Assembly (NCBI RefSeq): GCF_014851905.1
Contig: NZ_JACVAQ010000001.1
Location: forward strand, 1,178,001-1,242,000
Source: Pseudomonas sp. PDM14
GTDB lineage: Bacteria > Pseudomonadota > Gammaproteobacteria > Pseudomonadales > Pseudomonadaceae
Length of the DNA stretch: 64,000 nucleotides
Reading direction: 5' to 3'
Part shown: positions 19,060 to 30,716 of the stretch, piece by piece
Numbering within the stretch: the first letter of the stretch is position 1
Layout: the number at the start of each line of letters is the position of its first letter
The notes under the pieces: generated by a model
Seen by the model: the letters and a program-made list of their open reading frames with translations, nothing else
Told to the model about the DNA's origin: nothing
The model's database searches: none
Program-made: the position numbers and the translations under genes

Positions 19060-19977
19060 TCATTCCGACCGAATCAATCGACGCGGCGCGATGCGCCCGT
19101 CTTCGCTCACTTCACCGATACCGATGAAACGGCCGGTGTGATCCTGCACCCGCACCATGCCGAACTTCGGCGCTTCCGGTGCACGTACCGGTTGACCATG
19201 CAGCCAGTAGTAGGCGCTGTGCTCGCTGAACTGCAGCAGCGGCCAGTGTTCCAGACCGCTGTCCGATGGCTGCAGGAAGCGATCGAGCGCTTCGCTGCCA
19301 CCTTCGGCGTGGGCCTTTTCCAGCTCTGCCAGCGTTACCGTCTGCGCCAGAACGAAGGGGCCGGCCTGGGTCCGTCGCAACTGGGCGACGTGGGCCCCAC
19401 AACCGAGCATCTGGCCAAGGTCCTCGACCAGCGTACGAATGTAGGTGCCTTTGCTGCAGGCCACGCCCAGTCGCAACTGCGACTCGTCGAGGGCCAGCAA
19501 TTCCAAGCGCGCAATAGTAACAGAACGCGCTTCGCGCTCCACTACTTCGCCGGCACGCGCCAGCTTGTACAGCGGCTGGCCGTCCTTTTTCAGGGCAGAA
19601 TACATCGGCGGTATCTGGCTGATTTCACCACGGAAGTTCGGCAGCAGGGCTTCCACGTCATCCCGACCGACGGTCACCTCGCGACGCTCGAGCACGTCAC
19701 CTTCGGCATCGCCGGTGGTGGTGGTCACACCGAGCTGCGCCACGGTCTCGTAGCCCTTGTCGGCATCGAGCAGGTACTGGGAGAACTTGGTCGCTTCGCC
19801 GAAGCACAATGGCAGTACACCGGTGGCCAGCGGATCGAGACTGCCAGTGTGCCCAGCCTTCTCGGCATTGAGCAGCCAGCGAACCTTCTGCAACGCGGCG
19901 TTGGAGCTGAAGCCGTGTGGCTTGTCGAGCAGGATGATGCCGTCAACCTTGCGGCGAATTCGTTTTACCTGGGCCAC
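19060..19977 (-). CDS. truB: tRNA pseudouridine(55) synthase
   Basis: Makes the universal pseudouridine 55 in the T loop of tRNAs and acts as a tRNA chaperone. The catalytic aspartate is Asp48 in [31 protein letters not shown]-like C-terminal part follows ([24 protein letters not shown] region). The start is taken as GTG 19977, giving [10 protein letters not shown] and 305 residues as in related Pseudomonas proteins. A TTG two codons upstream (19983) is possible. The rbfA stop lies within these first codons, so the two genes overlap slightly and are probably coupled. Confidence 0.95.
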   Translation of the reverse strand: MAQVKRIRRKVDGIILLDKPHGFSSNAALQKVRWLLNAEKAGHTGSLDPLATGVLPLCFGEATKFSQYLLDADKGYETVAQLGVTTTTGDAEGDVLERREVTVGRDDVEALLPNFRGEISQIPPMYSALKKDGQPLYKLARAGEVVEREARSVTIARLELLALDESQLRLGVACSKGTYIRTLVEDLGQMLGCGAHVAQLRRTQAGPFVLAQTVTLAELEKAHAEGGSEALDRFLQPSDSGLEHWPLLQFSEHSAYYWLHGQPVRAPEAPKFGMVRVQDHTGRFIGIGEVSEDGRIAPRRLIRSE

Positions 19978-19979
19978 GC

Positions 19980-20357
19980 TCAATCGTCCTGGTGCTTGCT
20001 GTCTTCGGAGACGGCGCGCTCGATCAGAGCCGACAGGTGCACACCGCGGGAAATGCTCTCGTCATAGTGAAAATGCAGAGCCGGCACGCTGCGCAACTTC
20101 ATTGCCTTGCCCAGCAGCATGCGCAGGAACCCGGCAGCGTCCTTGAGCACGAGCAGGTTCTGCTTGATCTTGTCCTCGTCGTTCTCGCCCATCACGGTGA
20201 TGAACACCTTGGCGTGGCCAACGTCGCGACTGACGTCGACGGCCGTGATGGTGACGAAGCCCAGACGCGGGTCCTTGACCTCGCGCGGAATCATTTGCGC
20301 CAGCTCGCGCTGAATCTGGTCACCGATGCGCTGGGTACGGCTGTAGTCTTTTGCCAT
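19980..20357 (-). CDS. rbfA: Ribosome-binding factor A
   Basis: Cold-shock-linked assembly factor that binds the 30S subunit and helps mature the 16S rRNA 5' end. The 125-residue protein has the RbfA KH-like fold signature: [17 protein letters not shown], then [32 protein letters not shown] 20357 ([14 protein letters not shown]) is chosen over the upstream open frame. It lies between infB and truB in the ribosome/transcription cluster. Confidence 0.96.
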   Translation of the reverse strand: MAKDYSRTQRIGDQIQRELAQMIPREVKDPRLGFVTITAVDVSRDVGHAKVFITVMGENDEDKIKQNLLVLKDAAGFLRMLLGKAMKLRSVPALHFHYDESISRGVHLSALIERAVSEDSKHQDD

Positions 20358-20456
20358 TTTTCCTACCTCTCCCGCCAGCGTCGCCAACGGGTTCAAAAGC
20401 GGCAAACGCCCGGCCGCGCGTTTGCGGGGCCGGGCGTTGCGTGTTGCAGCTCGCGC

Positions 20457-22961
20457 TTAGAGCGAACGAGCCACTTGGACCTTCTCGAACACTTCGATCT
20501 TGTCCCCAACCTTAACGTCGTTGTAGCTCTTCACGCCGATACCGCACTCCATGCCGGCACGGACTTCGGACATGTCGTCCTTGAAGCGACGCAGCGATTC
20601 CAGCTCGCCCTCGAAGATAACCACGTCTTCGCGCAGTACGCGAATCGGACGGTTACGGTGCACGACACCTTCGATCACCATGCAACCGGCGACCGCGCCA
20701 AACTTCGGCGAACGGAATACGTCACGCACTTCGGCGACACCCAGGATGTTCTCGCGAACATCGCTGCCGAGCATGCCGGTCAGGGCTTTCTTGACGTCTT
20801 CGATGATGTCGTAGATCACGTTGTAATAACGCATGTCCAGACCTTCGGCCTCGACGATCTTGCGCGCACCAGCGTCGGCACGCACGTTGAAGCCGAACAG
20901 CACCGCGTTGGAGGCCAGCGCCAGGTTGGCATCGGACTCGGTGATACCACCGACGCCGCCACCGACCACACGCACTTGCACTTCATCGTTGCCCAGGCTG
21001 CTGAGCGAACCCTGCAGCGCTTCCAGCGAACCACGGACGTCGGACTTGAGGACGATGTTGAGCGTCTTCTTCTCTTCCTGGCCCATGTTCTCGAAGATGT
21101 TTTCCAGCTTGCCGGCATGAGCACGGGCCAGTTTCACTTCGCGGAACTTGCCTTGGCGGAACAGCGCGACTTCGCGGGCCTTCTTCTCGTCGGCGACCAC
21201 GGTCATGTCGTCACCCGCATCCGGCGTACCGTCCAGGCCGAGGATCTCGACCGGAATCGACGGACCGGCTTCCTTGATCGGCTTGCCGTTCTCGTCAAGC
21301 ATGGCGCGCACGCGGCCATAGTTGACGCCGACCAGGACCATGTCGCCCTGACGCAGGGTACCGTCCTGAACCAGCACGGTAGCCACCGGACCACGACCCT
21401 TGTCCAGACGGGACTCGACCACCACACCACGGCCAGGAGCCGACGGGGTGGCTTTCAGTTCGAGAACCTCGGCTTGCAGCAGGACGGCTTCGAGCAGTTC
21501 GTCGACACCGGTACCCATTTTCGCCGAGACGTTCACGAACGGCGTATCACCACCCCACTCTTCCGGAATCACATCCAGCGCGGCCAGGCCGTTCTTGATG
21601 TTGTCCAGGTTGGCGCCCGGCTTGTCGATCTTGTTCACCGCGACCACGATCGGCACGCCAGCCGCTTTCGCGTGCTGCACGGCTTCCTGGGTCTGCGGCA
21701 TCACGCCGTCGTCCGCTGCCACCACGAGGATGACGATGTCGGTCGCCTTGGCGCCGCGAGCACGCATCTGGGTAAACGCAGCGTGGCCCGGGGTATCGAG
21801 GAAGGTGACCATGCCACGGTCGGTTTCGACGTGGTAGGCACCGATGTGCTGGGTAATGCCACCGGCTTCGCCGGCTGCAACCTTGGCACGACGAATGTAG
21901 TCGAGCAGCGACGTCTTACCGTGGTCGACGTGGCCCATGACGGTCACGACCGGTGCACGGTGGAACGCCTCACCTTCGAACTTCAGCGATTCGGCCAGTT
22001 GTTCTTCCAGGGCGTTGTCGCTGACCAGCTTGACCTTGTGGCCAAACTCTTCGGCGATCAGCTGGGCAGTTTCCTGGTCCAGCACCTGGTTGATGGTCAC
22101 CGGGGTGCCCAGCTTGAACATGAACTTGACGATTTCAGCGCCTTTGACTGCCATCTGTGCAGCCAGGTCAGCCACGGTGATGGTCTCGCCAATGTTTACA
22201 TCACGCACGATCGGCCCCGTTGGGCTCTGGAACCCATGTTGGTTACGCTTCTTCAGCTTGCCCTTGCCACGGCCACCGCGACGGAAACCATCGGTTTCTT
22301 CGTCGACGGTACGCGGTGCAACGCGCGGGGCTGGTGCCTTTTCCTTGACGGTCGGGCGATGCTGAGTGGTCTTGCGATCACCGCCGCGGCGTTCGGCATC
22401 GTCATTGCGTGCCTTTTCCGGACGGCGCTGTTCTTCTTTCTTGCGCTCGGCAGCCGCCAGGTCGACGACCGCAGCGGCCTCGACCGGAGCGATGACCGGA
22501 GCCGGCTCCACAGCGGCAACTGCTTCAGCCGCACCACCGGCGGCAGCAGGCTGCTTGCGGGCTTCTTCCTCGGCACGGCGAGCGGCTTCCTGCTCAGCCT
22601 TCAGACGAGCCGCTTCCTGGGCAGCACGCTGCTCTTCGAGCTCGCGCTGCTTCTCGGCTTCGATCTCGTCAGGGCTGCGCTTGACGTAGGTTTTCTTCTT
22701 GCGCACTTCCACGCTGATGGTCTTGCTACCAGCAACCTTCAAGGTGGTAGTGGTTTTGCGTTGCAAGGTGATCTTGCGCGGCTCTTCCAGTTTCTCGCCG
22801 TGACTGCTCTTGAGGTGGGCAAGCAGGGCTTGCTTCTCGTTGTCGGTCACAACTTGCTCGGCACTGGTGTGCGGCAGACCTGCCTCACGCATCTGCTGCA
22901 GCAGGCGCTCCACCGGTGTGTCGACCACTTGGGCCAGTTCTTTCACCGTGACTTGCGTCAT
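20457..22961 (-). CDS. infB: Translation initiation factor IF-2
   Basis: GTPase that places initiator fMet-tRNA on the 30S subunit; the initiator tRNA gene is in the same cluster at 25107. The 834-residue protein has an IF2N domain (1-52, [26 protein letters not shown]), a charged Ala/Glu/Arg-rich linker to about 320, the G domain with [24 protein letters not shown] and NKIDKPGA, then domains II, III and the C-terminal fMet-tRNA-binding domain ending [16 protein letters not shown]. Alternative internal starts giving shorter IF2 forms are known in enterics and cannot be judged here. Confidence 0.97.
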   Translation of the reverse strand: MTQVTVKELAQVVDTPVERLLQQMREAGLPHTSAEQVVTDNEKQALLAHLKSSHGEKLEEPRKITLQRKTTTTLKVAGSKTISVEVRKKKTYVKRSPDEIEAEKQRELEEQRAAQEAARLKAEQEAARRAEEEARKQPAAAGGAAEAVAAVEPAPVIAPVEAAAVVDLAAAERKKEEQRRPEKARNDDAERRGGDRKTTQHRPTVKEKAPAPRVAPRTVDEETDGFRRGGRGKGKLKKRNQHGFQSPTGPIVRDVNIGETITVADLAAQMAVKGAEIVKFMFKLGTPVTINQVLDQETAQLIAEEFGHKVKLVSDNALEEQLAESLKFEGEAFHRAPVVTVMGHVDHGKTSLLDYIRRAKVAAGEAGGITQHIGAYHVETDRGMVTFLDTPGHAAFTQMRARGAKATDIVILVVAADDGVMPQTQEAVQHAKAAGVPIVVAVNKIDKPGANLDNIKNGLAALDVIPEEWGGDTPFVNVSAKMGTGVDELLEAVLLQAEVLELKATPSAPGRGVVVESRLDKGRGPVATVLVQDGTLRQGDMVLVGVNYGRVRAMLDENGKPIKEAGPSIPVEILGLDGTPDAGDDMTVVADEKKAREVALFRQGKFREVKLARAHAGKLENIFENMGQEEKKTLNIVLKSDVRGSLEALQGSLSSLGNDEVQVRVVGGGVGGITESDANLALASNAVLFGFNVRADAGARKIVEAEGLDMRYYNVIYDIIEDVKKALTGMLGSDVRENILGVAEVRDVFRSPKFGAVAGCMVIEGVVHRNRPIRVLREDVVIFEGELESLRRFKDDMSEVRAGMECGIGVKSYNDVKVGDKIEVFEKVQVARSL

Positions 22962-22987
22962 GCGTCTCTCTCCTCAGGCCGTAAAAC

Positions 22988-24469
22988 TTACTCGAACCAA
23001 TGGGCTCGGGCGGCCATGATCAGCTTGCCGGCACGCTCTTCGTCGATGCCGTCTATGTCGAGCAAGTCGTCGATCGACTGCTCGGCCAGGTCTTCGCGGG
23101 TAACCACACCACGCACCGCCAGTTCCTGCGCCAGATCCTTGTCCATGCCTTCCAGGGAAAGCAGGTCTTCGGCAGGCTGCGCATCGGCCAGCTTTTCTTC
23201 ATTCGCAATTGCTTTGGTCAGCAGACGGTCTTTGGCACGTGCACGCAGCTCGTTGACGATTTCTTCGTCGAAGCCGTCGATGCTGAGCATCTCTTCCATC
23301 GGGACGTAGGCAATTTCTTCCAGGCTGGTAAAGCCCTCTTCGACCAGCACCTGCGCCAGTTCCTCGTCAACTTCCAGCTCGTCGATGAAGTTCTGCAGGA
23401 TGTCGCCGGTTTCAGCCTGTTGCTTGGCCTGAATGTCGGCCTCGGTCATCACGTTCAGGGTCCAGCCGGTCAGCTGGCTGGCCAGACGCACGTTCTGGCC
23501 GCCGCGACCGATGGCTTGAGCGAGGTTGTCTTCGGCAACGGCGATATCCATGGCGTGGGTATCTTCGTCGACGATGATCGCCGCCACTTCAGCCGGGGCC
23601 ATGGCGTTGATCACGAACTGGGCGACGTTCTCGTCCCACAGCACGATGTCTACACGCTCGCCACCCAGCTCGCCGGAGACCGCCTGCACGCGAGAACCGC
23701 GCATGCCGATGCACGCGCCCTGCGGGTCAATGCGCTTGTCCTTGGAGCGGACCGCGATCTTGGCACGCGAACCCGGATCACGGGACGCTGCCATCACTTC
23801 GATCAGGCCTTCGGCGATTTCCGGCACTTCGATGGTGAACAGCTCGATCAGCATCTGCGGCGCGGTGCGCGACAGAATCAGCTGCGGGCCGCGGTTCTCG
23901 GTGCGGATTTCCTTGAGCAGGGCACGCATGCGCGTGCCGACGCGGAAGGTTTCACGCGGAATGATGTCTTCGCGGGCCAGCAGGGCCTCGGCGTTGTTGC
24001 CCAGGTCGACGATGACGCTGTCGCGGGTAACTTTCTTCACGGTGCCGGAGATGATCTCGCCAACACGCTCGCGGTAAGCGTCGACCACCTGGGCGCGCTC
24101 AGCTTCGCGAACCTTTTGCACGATGACCTGCTTGGCGGTCTGTGCAGCGATACGGCCGAACTCGATCGACTCGACCGGCTCTTCGATGAAGTCACCGACC
24201 TTGGCACCCGGCTGTTGCTCCTGAGCCTGTTCGACGGTCAGCTCGGCAGCCGGATTTTCCAGCGCCTCGTCCTCGACCACCGCCCAGCGACGGAAGGTTT
24301 CATAGTTACCGGTGTGGCGATTGATCTCCACACGCAACTCGACCTCGTCCTCAAAACGCTTCTTGGTCGCCGTCGCCAGAGCCAGCTCCAGCGCTTCGAA
24401 AATCACAATGGCCGGTACGCCCTTTTCATTGGATACCGACTCTACAACCAGCAGTACTTCTTTACTCAT
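22988..24469 (-). CDS. nusA: Transcription elongation/termination factor NusA
   Basis: Binds RNA polymerase and controls pausing, termination and antitermination. The 493-residue protein has the N-terminal polymerase-binding domain ([37 protein letters not shown]), the S1 domain ([32 protein letters not shown]), two KH domains ([37 protein letters not shown]) and two C-terminal acidic repeats (each containing ILxxEGF/LDIDGID-like motifs). The start is ATG 24469; the frame upstream to 24490 is not conserved. It is in the rimP-nusA-infB operon order common in proteobacteria. Confidence 0.97.
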   Translation of the reverse strand: MSKEVLLVVESVSNEKGVPAIVIFEALELALATATKKRFEDEVELRVEINRHTGNYETFRRWAVVEDEALENPAAELTVEQAQEQQPGAKVGDFIEEPVESIEFGRIAAQTAKQVIVQKVREAERAQVVDAYRERVGEIISGTVKKVTRDSVIVDLGNNAEALLAREDIIPRETFRVGTRMRALLKEIRTENRGPQLILSRTAPQMLIELFTIEVPEIAEGLIEVMAASRDPGSRAKIAVRSKDKRIDPQGACIGMRGSRVQAVSGELGGERVDIVLWDENVAQFVINAMAPAEVAAIIVDEDTHAMDIAVAEDNLAQAIGRGGQNVRLASQLTGWTLNVMTEADIQAKQQAETGDILQNFIDELEVDEELAQVLVEEGFTSLEEIAYVPMEEMLSIDGFDEEIVNELRARAKDRLLTKAIANEEKLADAQPAEDLLSLEGMDKDLAQELAVRGVVTREDLAEQSIDDLLDIDGIDEERAGKLIMAARAHWFE

Positions 24470-24517
24470 CGTACGCCTCGCCTTTCGCAATCCATTGGAC
24501 CCGCGGGATCCGCGTCT

Positions 24518-24976
24518 TCAGTCAAAACGGGGGATTATGTTGGCCTTGTCGATCAGGTCGATCGGCAACAGGTATTCGTGGTCATCAACCAGCACCACCA
24601 CATCCTGCTCCTCCACACCGCGGAGAAGGCCTTGAAAATTGCGGCGCCCATCGAAGGGCGAACGCAGCTTGATCTTCACTTGCTCACCGCCATGCGCCGC
24701 GAACTGCTCCAGCGTGAATAGCGGGCGGTCCATGCCGGGAGACGACACTTCGAGCGTGTACTCGCTGGCGATCGGATCCTCGACATCCAGCACACCACTG
24801 ATCTGGCGACTGACCTTTTCGCAGTCTTCCACCAGGATGCCGTCGGCATGGTCGATATAGATTCGCAGCAGCGAATGCCGCCCTTGGGACAGGAACTCTA
24901 GCCCCCAGCACTCGTAGCCGAGCGACTCGACCACCGGAGCCAGCAGGTCCTGCAACTGTTCTAGCTTGCTCGACAC
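24518..24976 (-). CDS. rimP: Ribosome maturation factor RimP
   Basis: 30S assembly factor. The 152-residue protein has the RimP pattern [40 protein letters not shown], the [17 protein letters not shown] core and a C-terminal SH3-like domain. The start is GTG 24976 with GGAGGG upstream, which gives the expected VSSKLEQ N-terminus; longer in-frame starts run through the upstream terminator and are rejected. It is the first protein gene after the initiator tRNA gene and its two terminator hairpins, so it may have a weak own promoter or depend on readthrough. Confidence 0.95.
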   Translation of the reverse strand: MSSKLEQLQDLLAPVVESLGYECWGLEFLSQGRHSLLRIYIDHADGILVEDCEKVSRQISGVLDVEDPIASEYTLEVSSPGMDRPLFTLEQFAAHGGEQVKIKLRSPFDGRRNFQGLLRGVEEQDVVVLVDDHEYLLPIDLIDKANIIPRFD

Positions 24977-25000
24977 CCGAAGCCCTCCGCGCATGCCGTA

Positions 25001-25027
25001 GAAATAAAAAATGGGCGAAACGCCCAT
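25001..25027 (-). terminator. Terminator-like hairpin in the rimP leader
   Basis: On the minus strand ATGGGCG, loop TTT, CGCCCAT, followed by TTTTTATTTC. It ends about 30 bases before the rimP GTG, in an attenuator-like position. Confidence 0.8.
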
Positions 25028-25073
25028 CCATCGTGCCACCCAACCAAAGGCCGGCGGCGGACTGTCCAGCTAG

Positions 25074-25097
25074 CAAAAAGCCCCTGAAAAGGGGCTT
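25074..25097 (-). terminator. Rho-independent terminator after initiator tRNA
   Basis: On the minus strand AAGCCCC, loop TTTTCA, GGGGCTT, then TTTG, ten bases after the tRNA 3' end. Confidence 0.88.
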
Positions 25098-25106
25098 ATC
25101 TACAAC

Positions 25107-25183
<77 letters not shown>

Positions 25184-25243
25184 TCAAAGCTGGGCCGAGA
25201 GTATACGGCTGTGCCCCAAGGGGGTCAACCGAACACTCTCCAG

Positions 25244-25270
25244 CAACAAGAAAGCCCGCATCGAGCGGGC
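25244..25270 (-). terminator. Hairpin terminator between tRNA-Leu and tRNA-fMet
   Basis: On the minus strand GCCCGC, loop TCGAT, GCGGGC followed by TTTCTTGTTG. The T tract is interrupted, so termination may be partial. Confidence 0.65.
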
Positions 25271-25280
25271 CTTCTTGATT

Positions 25281-25366
25281 TGGTACCGAGGAGGGGACTC
25301 GAACCCCTACAGCCTATGGCCACTACCACCTCAAGGTAGCGTGTCTACCAATTCCACCACCTCGGC
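25281..25366 (-). tRNA. tRNA-Leu (GAG)
   Basis: An 86-base class II tRNA. The minus strand begins GCCGAGGTGGTGGAATTGG, has the anticodon GAG (25330-25332) in loop CTTGAGG, a long variable arm, the T loop GGTTCGAGTCC, and an encoded CCA. It starts 11 bases after the secG stop and is probably processed from a secG transcript. Confidence 0.96.
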
Positions 25367-25377
25367 AAAAACGGGTA

Positions 25378-25761
25378 TTACTTCTGCTCTACAGCGTCCG
25401 GCACATCAGCACCATTGGCTGCTGGCTTTTGCTCTTCGAGCACCGGCACGTCTTCGACGGCAGGCTTGCTTTCTTGCACTTCAAGCACCGCCGGATCCGG
25501 CAGGCCTGCTTGCGTCAGCATATCAGACTTTTCTTTAGCAAAATACGCTAAACCCAAGCTGGTAATGAAAAAAACCGCAGCGAGTATAGCAGTGAAACGA
25601 CTCATAAAGGTAGAGGAACCTTGACTACCGAAAACGGTAGCCGATGCACCCGCACCAAAAGAAGCACCTGCATCAGCGCCTTTACCCTGCTGCAGAAGCA
25701 CGAATGCAACTACACCCAAGGCGACTAGCAGATGAACGACAACTACGACTGTTTCCAGCAT
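25378..25761 (-). CDS. secG: Preprotein translocase subunit SecG
   Basis: Small membrane subunit that stimulates SecYEG protein export. The 127-residue protein has two membrane helices (about 2-22, [21 protein letters not shown], and about 52-75, [21 protein letters not shown]) joined by the conserved [23 protein letters not shown] cytoplasmic loop. A long acidic/proline C-terminal tail follows that is typical of pseudomonads but variable. It is three bases from tpiA and 11 bases from tRNA-Leu. Confidence 0.95.
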   Translation of the reverse strand: MLETVVVVVHLLVALGVVAFVLLQQGKGADAGASFGAGASATVFGSQGSSTFMSRFTAILAAVFFITSLGLAYFAKEKSDMLTQAGLPDPAVLEVQESKPAVEDVPVLEEQKPAANGADVPDAVEQK

Positions 25762-25764
25762 TTT

Positions 25765-26520
25765 TCAGTTTCCCGCGGCACGACAGATCGCACCGAACTC
25801 ATCTGCATTCAGAGAGGCTCCACCAATGAGCCCCCCATCGATGTCCGGCATACCGAACAATTCAACGGCGTTAGCGGCTTTCACGCTACCGCCATAAAGA
25901 ATCCGCACACCGCGCGCCACCTCGGCATTTTCTGCCGCCAGTTGCGCACGAATGGCTGCGTGCACTTCCTGCGCCTGCTCTGGCGAAGCTGTCAGCCCGG
26001 TACCAATGGCCCAGACCGGCTCGTACGCCACTACCGCTTGCGCGAAAGCACTCACGCCCAGCTCTTCGATGATGCTACCGAGCTGACCACCAACGACCTC
26101 AAGGGTCTTGCCAGCCTGGCGCTGCCCCAGCGTCTCACCCACACAAAGCACGGGCATCAAACCACACGACAGGGCCGCCGCAAACTTGCGACTCAACACC
26201 TCATCGCGCTCACCAAGAATCTGACGGCGCTCGGAGTGGCCAACCAGCACCAGCGTACAACCGGCATCTGCCAGCTGACTCGACGCAATCTCGCCAGTCA
26301 ACGCACCCTGCATCGGCTCAACCGCGGAATTCTGAGCACCGACAGCAATGGACTTGCCATCCAGCCCCTGAATTACCTGATTGATATAGAGACAAGGCGG
26401 GATAACCGCGACGTCAACACCACTTGGCAAAGCCAGGTTGCGCAGACCTTTGATCAGCTCTGCGACGCTGGCGCGGGTACCGTGCATTTTCCAGTTACCA
26501 GCTACCAGGGGACGACGCAT
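25765..26520 (-). CDS. tpiA: Triosephosphate isomerase
   Basis: Interconverts dihydroxyacetone phosphate and glyceraldehyde-3-phosphate. The 251-residue TIM barrel has the N-terminal substrate lysine in AGNWKMHG, the catalytic histidine in VLVGHSERR, and the active-site glutamate loop [11 protein letters not shown]. The phosphate-binding end [12 protein letters not shown] is also present. It lies between glmM and secG in a tight run. Confidence 0.97.
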   Translation of the reverse strand: MRRPLVAGNWKMHGTRASVAELIKGLRNLALPSGVDVAVIPPCLYINQVIQGLDGKSIAVGAQNSAVEPMQGALTGEIASSQLADAGCTLVLVGHSERRQILGERDEVLSRKFAAALSCGLMPVLCVGETLGQRQAGKTLEVVGGQLGSIIEELGVSAFAQAVVAYEPVWAIGTGLTASPEQAQEVHAAIRAQLAAENAEVARGVRILYGGSVKAANAVELFGMPDIDGGLIGGASLNADEFGAICRAAGN

Positions 26521-26584
26521 GCCGAACCTCGTCGATCAAAGTGGGCGCAGATGTTACCCAAGAGCATTCGCACTGGCAAGCCAA

Positions 26585-27922
26585 TCAACCACACACTTCG
26601 GTGACGACTTTCGCCAGCTCCTCGGCATAGCCGCGAACCTGTTGCTCGTCGTCACCCTCGACCATCACACGAACCAACGGCTCGGTGCCAGACTTGCGCA
26701 GAAGCACGCGACCACGCCCCGCCATGCTCGCCGTAACACGCGCGCAAGCATCCTTTACCGCAGGATGCTCGACGGGATCGACACCACCGGCGAAGCGCAC
26801 ATTGATCAGCACCTGAGGGCACTTGCGCAGCCCCTGGCGAGCTTCGGCCAGCGACTGCTCTGTACGCTTGAGCGCCAGCAACACCTGCAATGCCGCGATG
26901 ATCGCATCGCCCGTCGTGGTGTGCTGAAAGCACACCACATGGCCGGAATTTTCCCCGCCAAGCTGCCACTCGCGAGCCTGGAGCTCGGCCATCACATAAC
27001 GATCACCAACCCTTGCCCGCACGAACGGAATATTCAGCTCCGCCAGCGCAAGCTCAAGCCCGAGGTTGCTCATCAACGTACCAACCACCCCGCCCTGCAA
27101 GCGATTCCGCGCTTGCAGGTCGCGCGCGATGATAAACAGCAGCTCGTCACCATCAACCACCGCACCCGTGTGATCAATCATCAGCACGCGATCACCATCG
27201 CCGTCGAAGGCGATACCCAGATCGGCCTGCTGCGCCAGCACCTCGGCCTGCAACGCCTCGACATGGGTCGAGCCGCAGTCATGATTGATGTTGAGCCCAT
27301 TGGGCTGCACGGCCAACGTCGACACCTGAGCACCCAGCTCACGAAAGACACTGGGCGCCACCTTGTAGGTGGCGCCGTTGGCGCAGTCGATCACCAGCTT
27401 TAGACCAGCGAAGCTGGTGCTGGTCGGCACGCTGCTCTTGCAGAACTCGATGTAGCGACCGGCCGCATCATTGATGCGTGAAACCTTACCCAACTGAGCC
27501 GACTCGACCACCGTCATGGGTTGATCAAGCAACTCCTCGATCATCAATTCAATCTCATCGGGCAGCTTGGTGCCCTGCCCCGAAAAGAACTTGATGCCGT
27601 TGTCATAGTGCGGGTTGTGCGACGCACTGATGACGATACCAGCATCGGCCTGAAAGGTGCGCGTCAGATACGCGATAGCCGGCGTCGGCATCGGCCCGAG
27701 CAACATGACATCCGCGCCAGCGGCCGACAGCCCCGCCTCCAGCGCCGACTCGAACATATACCCGGAAATGCGTGTGTCCTTGCCGATCAGGATGCGGCAT
27801 TTGCCCTGTTTGCGAAATGCCATGCCCGCCGCCCAACCCAGCTTGAGCATGAAATCCGGCGTGATTGGAAACTGACCGACGTACCCACGAATACCGTCGG
27901 TACCAAAATACTTTCTGCTCAT
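26585..27922 (-). CDS. glmM: Phosphoglucosamine mutase
   Basis: Converts glucosamine-6-phosphate to glucosamine-1-phosphate on the way to UDP-GlcNAc for peptidoglycan and LPS. The 445-residue protein has the phosphoserine loop [10 protein letters not shown] (Ser101), the metal-binding DGDGDR and the sugar-binding GEnSGH. The start is ATG 27922, giving [13 protein letters not shown]; the open frame upstream to 27964 is not conserved. It follows folP by 16 bases, an order shared with many gammaproteobacteria. Confidence 0.97.
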   Translation of the reverse strand: MSRKYFGTDGIRGYVGQFPITPDFMLKLGWAAGMAFRKQGKCRILIGKDTRISGYMFESALEAGLSAAGADVMLLGPMPTPAIAYLTRTFQADAGIVISASHNPHYDNGIKFFSGQGTKLPDEIELMIEELLDQPMTVVESAQLGKVSRINDAAGRYIEFCKSSVPTSTSFAGLKLVIDCANGATYKVAPSVFRELGAQVSTLAVQPNGLNINHDCGSTHVEALQAEVLAQQADLGIAFDGDGDRVLMIDHTGAVVDGDELLFIIARDLQARNRLQGGVVGTLMSNLGLELALAELNIPFVRARVGDRYVMAELQAREWQLGGENSGHVVCFQHTTTGDAIIAALQVLLALKRTEQSLAEARQGLRKCPQVLINVRFAGGVDPVEHPAVKDACARVTASMAGRGRVLLRKSGTEPLVRVMVEGDDEQQVRGYAEELAKVVTEVCG

Positions 27923-27938
27923 AAATGCTCCGCAGTTC

Positions 27939-28790
27939 TTATTCGGCAGCCGCCACAGCCGCAATCATGCGCACGGCATCGACCGTCTCGGCCACGTCAT
28001 GCACACGCACGATGGAGGCACCCTTGCTGACCGCCAGCGCGGCGAGGGCCAGACCACCGTATAGCCGATCACCCACTTCGCGCCCTAGCGCCTGACCGAT
28101 CATACTCTTGCGCGAAACCCCGACCAGCAATGGCCGACCAAGGTCATGCAGCGATTCCAGATGTTTGAAGAGCACGAGATTATGGGCAAGCGTCTTGGCG
28201 AAACCAAATCCCGGATCCAGCACCACCCGCTCAGCAGGAATGCCCGCCAGTTCGCAGGCCGCCATCCGCCCAACCAGAAACTCACGCACCTCAGCCACAA
28301 CATCGCGATAACACGGATTGTTTTGCATGTCGCCAGGCTCACCCAGCATATGCATCAGACAGACTGGTAAGCCACTTTCCGCCGCCGCCTCGAGTGCGCC
28401 ATCACGACGCAGCGCCCGCACATCGTTGATCAGGCCCGCGCCGAGTCGCGCGCCCTCGCGCATGACCGCAGGCGTCGAGGTATCCAGAGAGATCACCACA
28501 TCCAGATTGGCTACGATCGCCTCCACGACAGGCGCGACACGCTCCAACTCTTCGACGGGAGAGACCGCTCGCGCCCCCGGCCGAGTAGATTCGCCACCGA
28601 TATCAATCAACGTGGCACCAGCCGCCACCATCGCCTCGGCATGGCGCACGGCCGCATCGCGAGCCGCAAAACGACCACCATCGGAAAAAGAATCGGGGGT
28701 TACATTGAGAATGCCCATCACATGCGGATGGGCGAGATCGAGAACCCGACTGCCGCATGGCAGTCGGGTCGGGTACAGCGGGAGTGTCAT
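27939..28790 (-). CDS. folP: Dihydropteroate synthase
   Basis: Joins p-aminobenzoate to the pyrophosphorylated pterin made by FolK (2518); it is the sulfonamide target. The 283-residue TIM barrel shows the signature loops [17 protein letters not shown] (loop 1), [11 protein letters not shown] (loop 2) and [11 protein letters not shown] near the C-terminus. It starts nine bases after the ftsH stop and is followed by glmM. Confidence 0.97.
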   Translation of the reverse strand: MTLPLYPTRLPCGSRVLDLAHPHVMGILNVTPDSFSDGGRFAARDAAVRHAEAMVAAGATLIDIGGESTRPGARAVSPVEELERVAPVVEAIVANLDVVISLDTSTPAVMREGARLGAGLINDVRALRRDGALEAAAESGLPVCLMHMLGEPGDMQNNPCYRDVVAEVREFLVGRMAACELAGIPAERVVLDPGFGFAKTLAHNLVLFKHLESLHDLGRPLLVGVSRKSMIGQALGREVGDRLYGGLALAALAVSKGASIVRVHDVAETVDAVRMIAAVAAAE

Positions 28791-28799
28791 GCTACAACC

Positions 28800-30716
28800 T
28801 TAGTGCTCGCCGGCCGGACCACCAATCGGTGTTTCTGGACGGTCGATTTCTTCCTTCTGCACCGGCGGCGTGCCGGAGCCGCCCTCCCAGTCACGCGGCT
28901 CACGCGGGGTGCGACCAGACATGATGTCGTCGATCTGCTCCGCATCGATGGTTTCGTACTTCATCAGCGCACCCGCCATCACATCCAGCTTGTCGCGATT
29001 TTCCTCGAGCAGACGCTTGGCTGTACCGTAGCAGCCATCAATGATGCTGCGCACTTCCTCGTCGATAGCCTTGGCAGTCTCCCCGGAAACGTTGGCCTGC
29101 TGACTGCCAGCGCTACGCCCCAGGAACACCTCGCCCTCCTCCTCGGCGTACATCAGCGGACCGAGCTTCTCGGACAACCCCCACTTGGTCACCATGTTCC
29201 GCGCCAGGCGGGTAGCACGCATGATGTCGTTGGAAGCCCCCGTAGTCACGCCATCGAAACCAAGGGTCATTTCTTCAGCGATACGTCCACCGAACAACGA
29301 GCAGATCTGACTGATCAGCGCACGCTTGGACAGACTGTAGCGATCCTCTTCCGGCAGGAACATGGTCACACCCAAGGCACGACCACGCGGAATGATCGAG
29401 ACCTTGTAGACCGGGTCATGCTCGGGCACCAGGCGCCCAACGATGGCGTGACCGGCTTCGTGGTAGGCCGTGTTGAGCTTTTCCTTTTCCGACATGACCA
29501 TGGATTTGCGCTCGGCGCCCATCATGATCTTGTCCTTGGCCAGCTCGAATTCCTTCATCTCCACTACACGCTTGCTGGCACGAGCAGCGAACAGAGACGC
29601 CTCGTTGACCAGGTTGGCCAGGTCAGCACCAGAGAACCCCGGCGTGCCGCGCGCGATGACGGCGGGCTCGACGTTGTCACCCATCGGCACCTTGCGCATG
29701 TGCACCTTGAGGATCTGCTCGCGGCCACGAATGTCCGGCAGCCCTACAACAACCTGACGGTCGAAACGGCCCGGGCGCAGCAGCGCCGGGTCCAGCACAT
29801 CCGGTCGGTTGGTCGCAGCAATGACGATGATGCCATCGTTCATTTCGAAACCATCCATCTCGACCAGCAACTGGTTTAGCGTCTGCTCGCGCTCATCATG
29901 ACCGCCGCCCAGGCCAGCGCCACGGTGACGACCGACAGCGTCGATTTCATCGATGAAAATAATGCACGGCGCATGCTTCTTCGCCTGTTCGAACATATCG
30001 CGCACGCGGCTGGCACCAACGCCGACGAACATTTCCACAAAATCGGAGCCGGAAATGGTGAAGAACGGCACCTTGGCTTCGCCTGCGATGGCCTTGGCCA
30101 ACAGGGTCTTACCGGTACCCGGAGGACCGACCATCAGTACGCCACGCGGGATGCGACCACCCAGGCGTTGGAACTTGCCCGGATCACGCAGGAACTCGAC
30201 CAGCTCGCCAACCTCTTCCTTGGCCTCGTCGCAACCTGCAACGTCAGCCAGCGTGGTCTTGACCTGATCTTCGGACAGCAGGCGCGCCTTGCTCTTGCCG
30301 AAGCTCATCGGCCCGCCCTTGCCACCCGCACCACCTTGCATCTGCCGCATGAAGAACATGAACACGGCGATGATCACCAGGATCGGGAAGCTGGCAACCA
30401 GCAACTGGGTCCAGATGCTCTGGCGCTCAGGCTGCTTGCCGACGATCTCGACGTTGTTGTCCATCAGATCCTTGATCAGACCGCGATCTTCGATCGCCGG
30501 GCGCACGGTCTCGAACGCCGTGCCATCAAGGCTCTTGCCGCTGATGATGTAGCCATCGACGGTGACCTGCTTGACCTTGCCTTCCTGCACCTGCTGGATG
30601 AACTCGGAGTAGTTCAGCTTGCCGGACTCGCTGGGGCTGGAGAAGTTGTTCATCACCGTGACCAGGACGGCTGCAATGATCAGCCACAGGATCAGGTTCT
30701 TTGCCATGTCGTTCAA
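28800..30716 (-). CDS. ftsH: ATP-dependent zinc metalloprotease FtsH
   Basis: Membrane-anchored AAA+ protease that degrades damaged membrane proteins and regulators such as sigma32 and LpxC. The 638-residue protein has two membrane helices (about 6-23 and 101-123) flanking a small periplasmic domain. The Walker A is GPPGTGKT (197-204), the Walker B IIFIDEID, and the zinc-binding HEAGH lies at about 419-423. The first codon is a TTG at 30716, about seven bases after GAGGG; the ATG three codons later (30707) is the alternative and is poorly placed for that site. In other pseudomonads rlmE lies directly upstream, but it is not found here. Confidence 0.96.
   Translation of the reverse strand: MNDMAKNLILWLIIAAVLVTVMNNFSSPSESGKLNYSEFIQQVQEGKVKQVTVDGYIISGKSLDGTAFETVRPAIEDRGLIKDLMDNNVEIVGKQPERQSIWTQLLVASFPILVIIAVFMFFMRQMQGGAGGKGGPMSFGKSKARLLSEDQVKTTLADVAGCDEAKEEVGELVEFLRDPGKFQRLGGRIPRGVLMVGPPGTGKTLLAKAIAGEAKVPFFTISGSDFVEMFVGVGASRVRDMFEQAKKHAPCIIFIDEIDAVGRHRGAGLGGGHDEREQTLNQLLVEMDGFEMNDGIIVIAATNRPDVLDPALLRPGRFDRQVVVGLPDIRGREQILKVHMRKVPMGDNVEPAVIARGTPGFSGADLANLVNEASLFAARASKRVVEMKEFELAKDKIMMGAERKSMVMSEKEKLNTAYHEAGHAIVGRLVPEHDPVYKVSIIPRGRALGVTMFLPEEDRYSLSKRALISQICSLFGGRIAEEMTLGFDGVTTGASNDIMRATRLARNMVTKWGLSEKLGPLMYAEEEGEVFLGRSAGSQQANVSGETAKAIDEEVRSIIDGCYGTAKRLLEENRDKLDVMAGALMKYETIDAEQIDDIMSGRTPREPRDWEGGSGTPPVQKEEIDRPETPIGGPAGEH

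Noticed and set aside
19992..23309. A 1105-codon open frame opposite infB and rbfA
   Set aside because: It mirrors the codon positions of the real minus-strand genes, is dominated by low-complexity His/Gln/Asp/Leu runs and matches no domain. It is a GC-rich antisense shadow.
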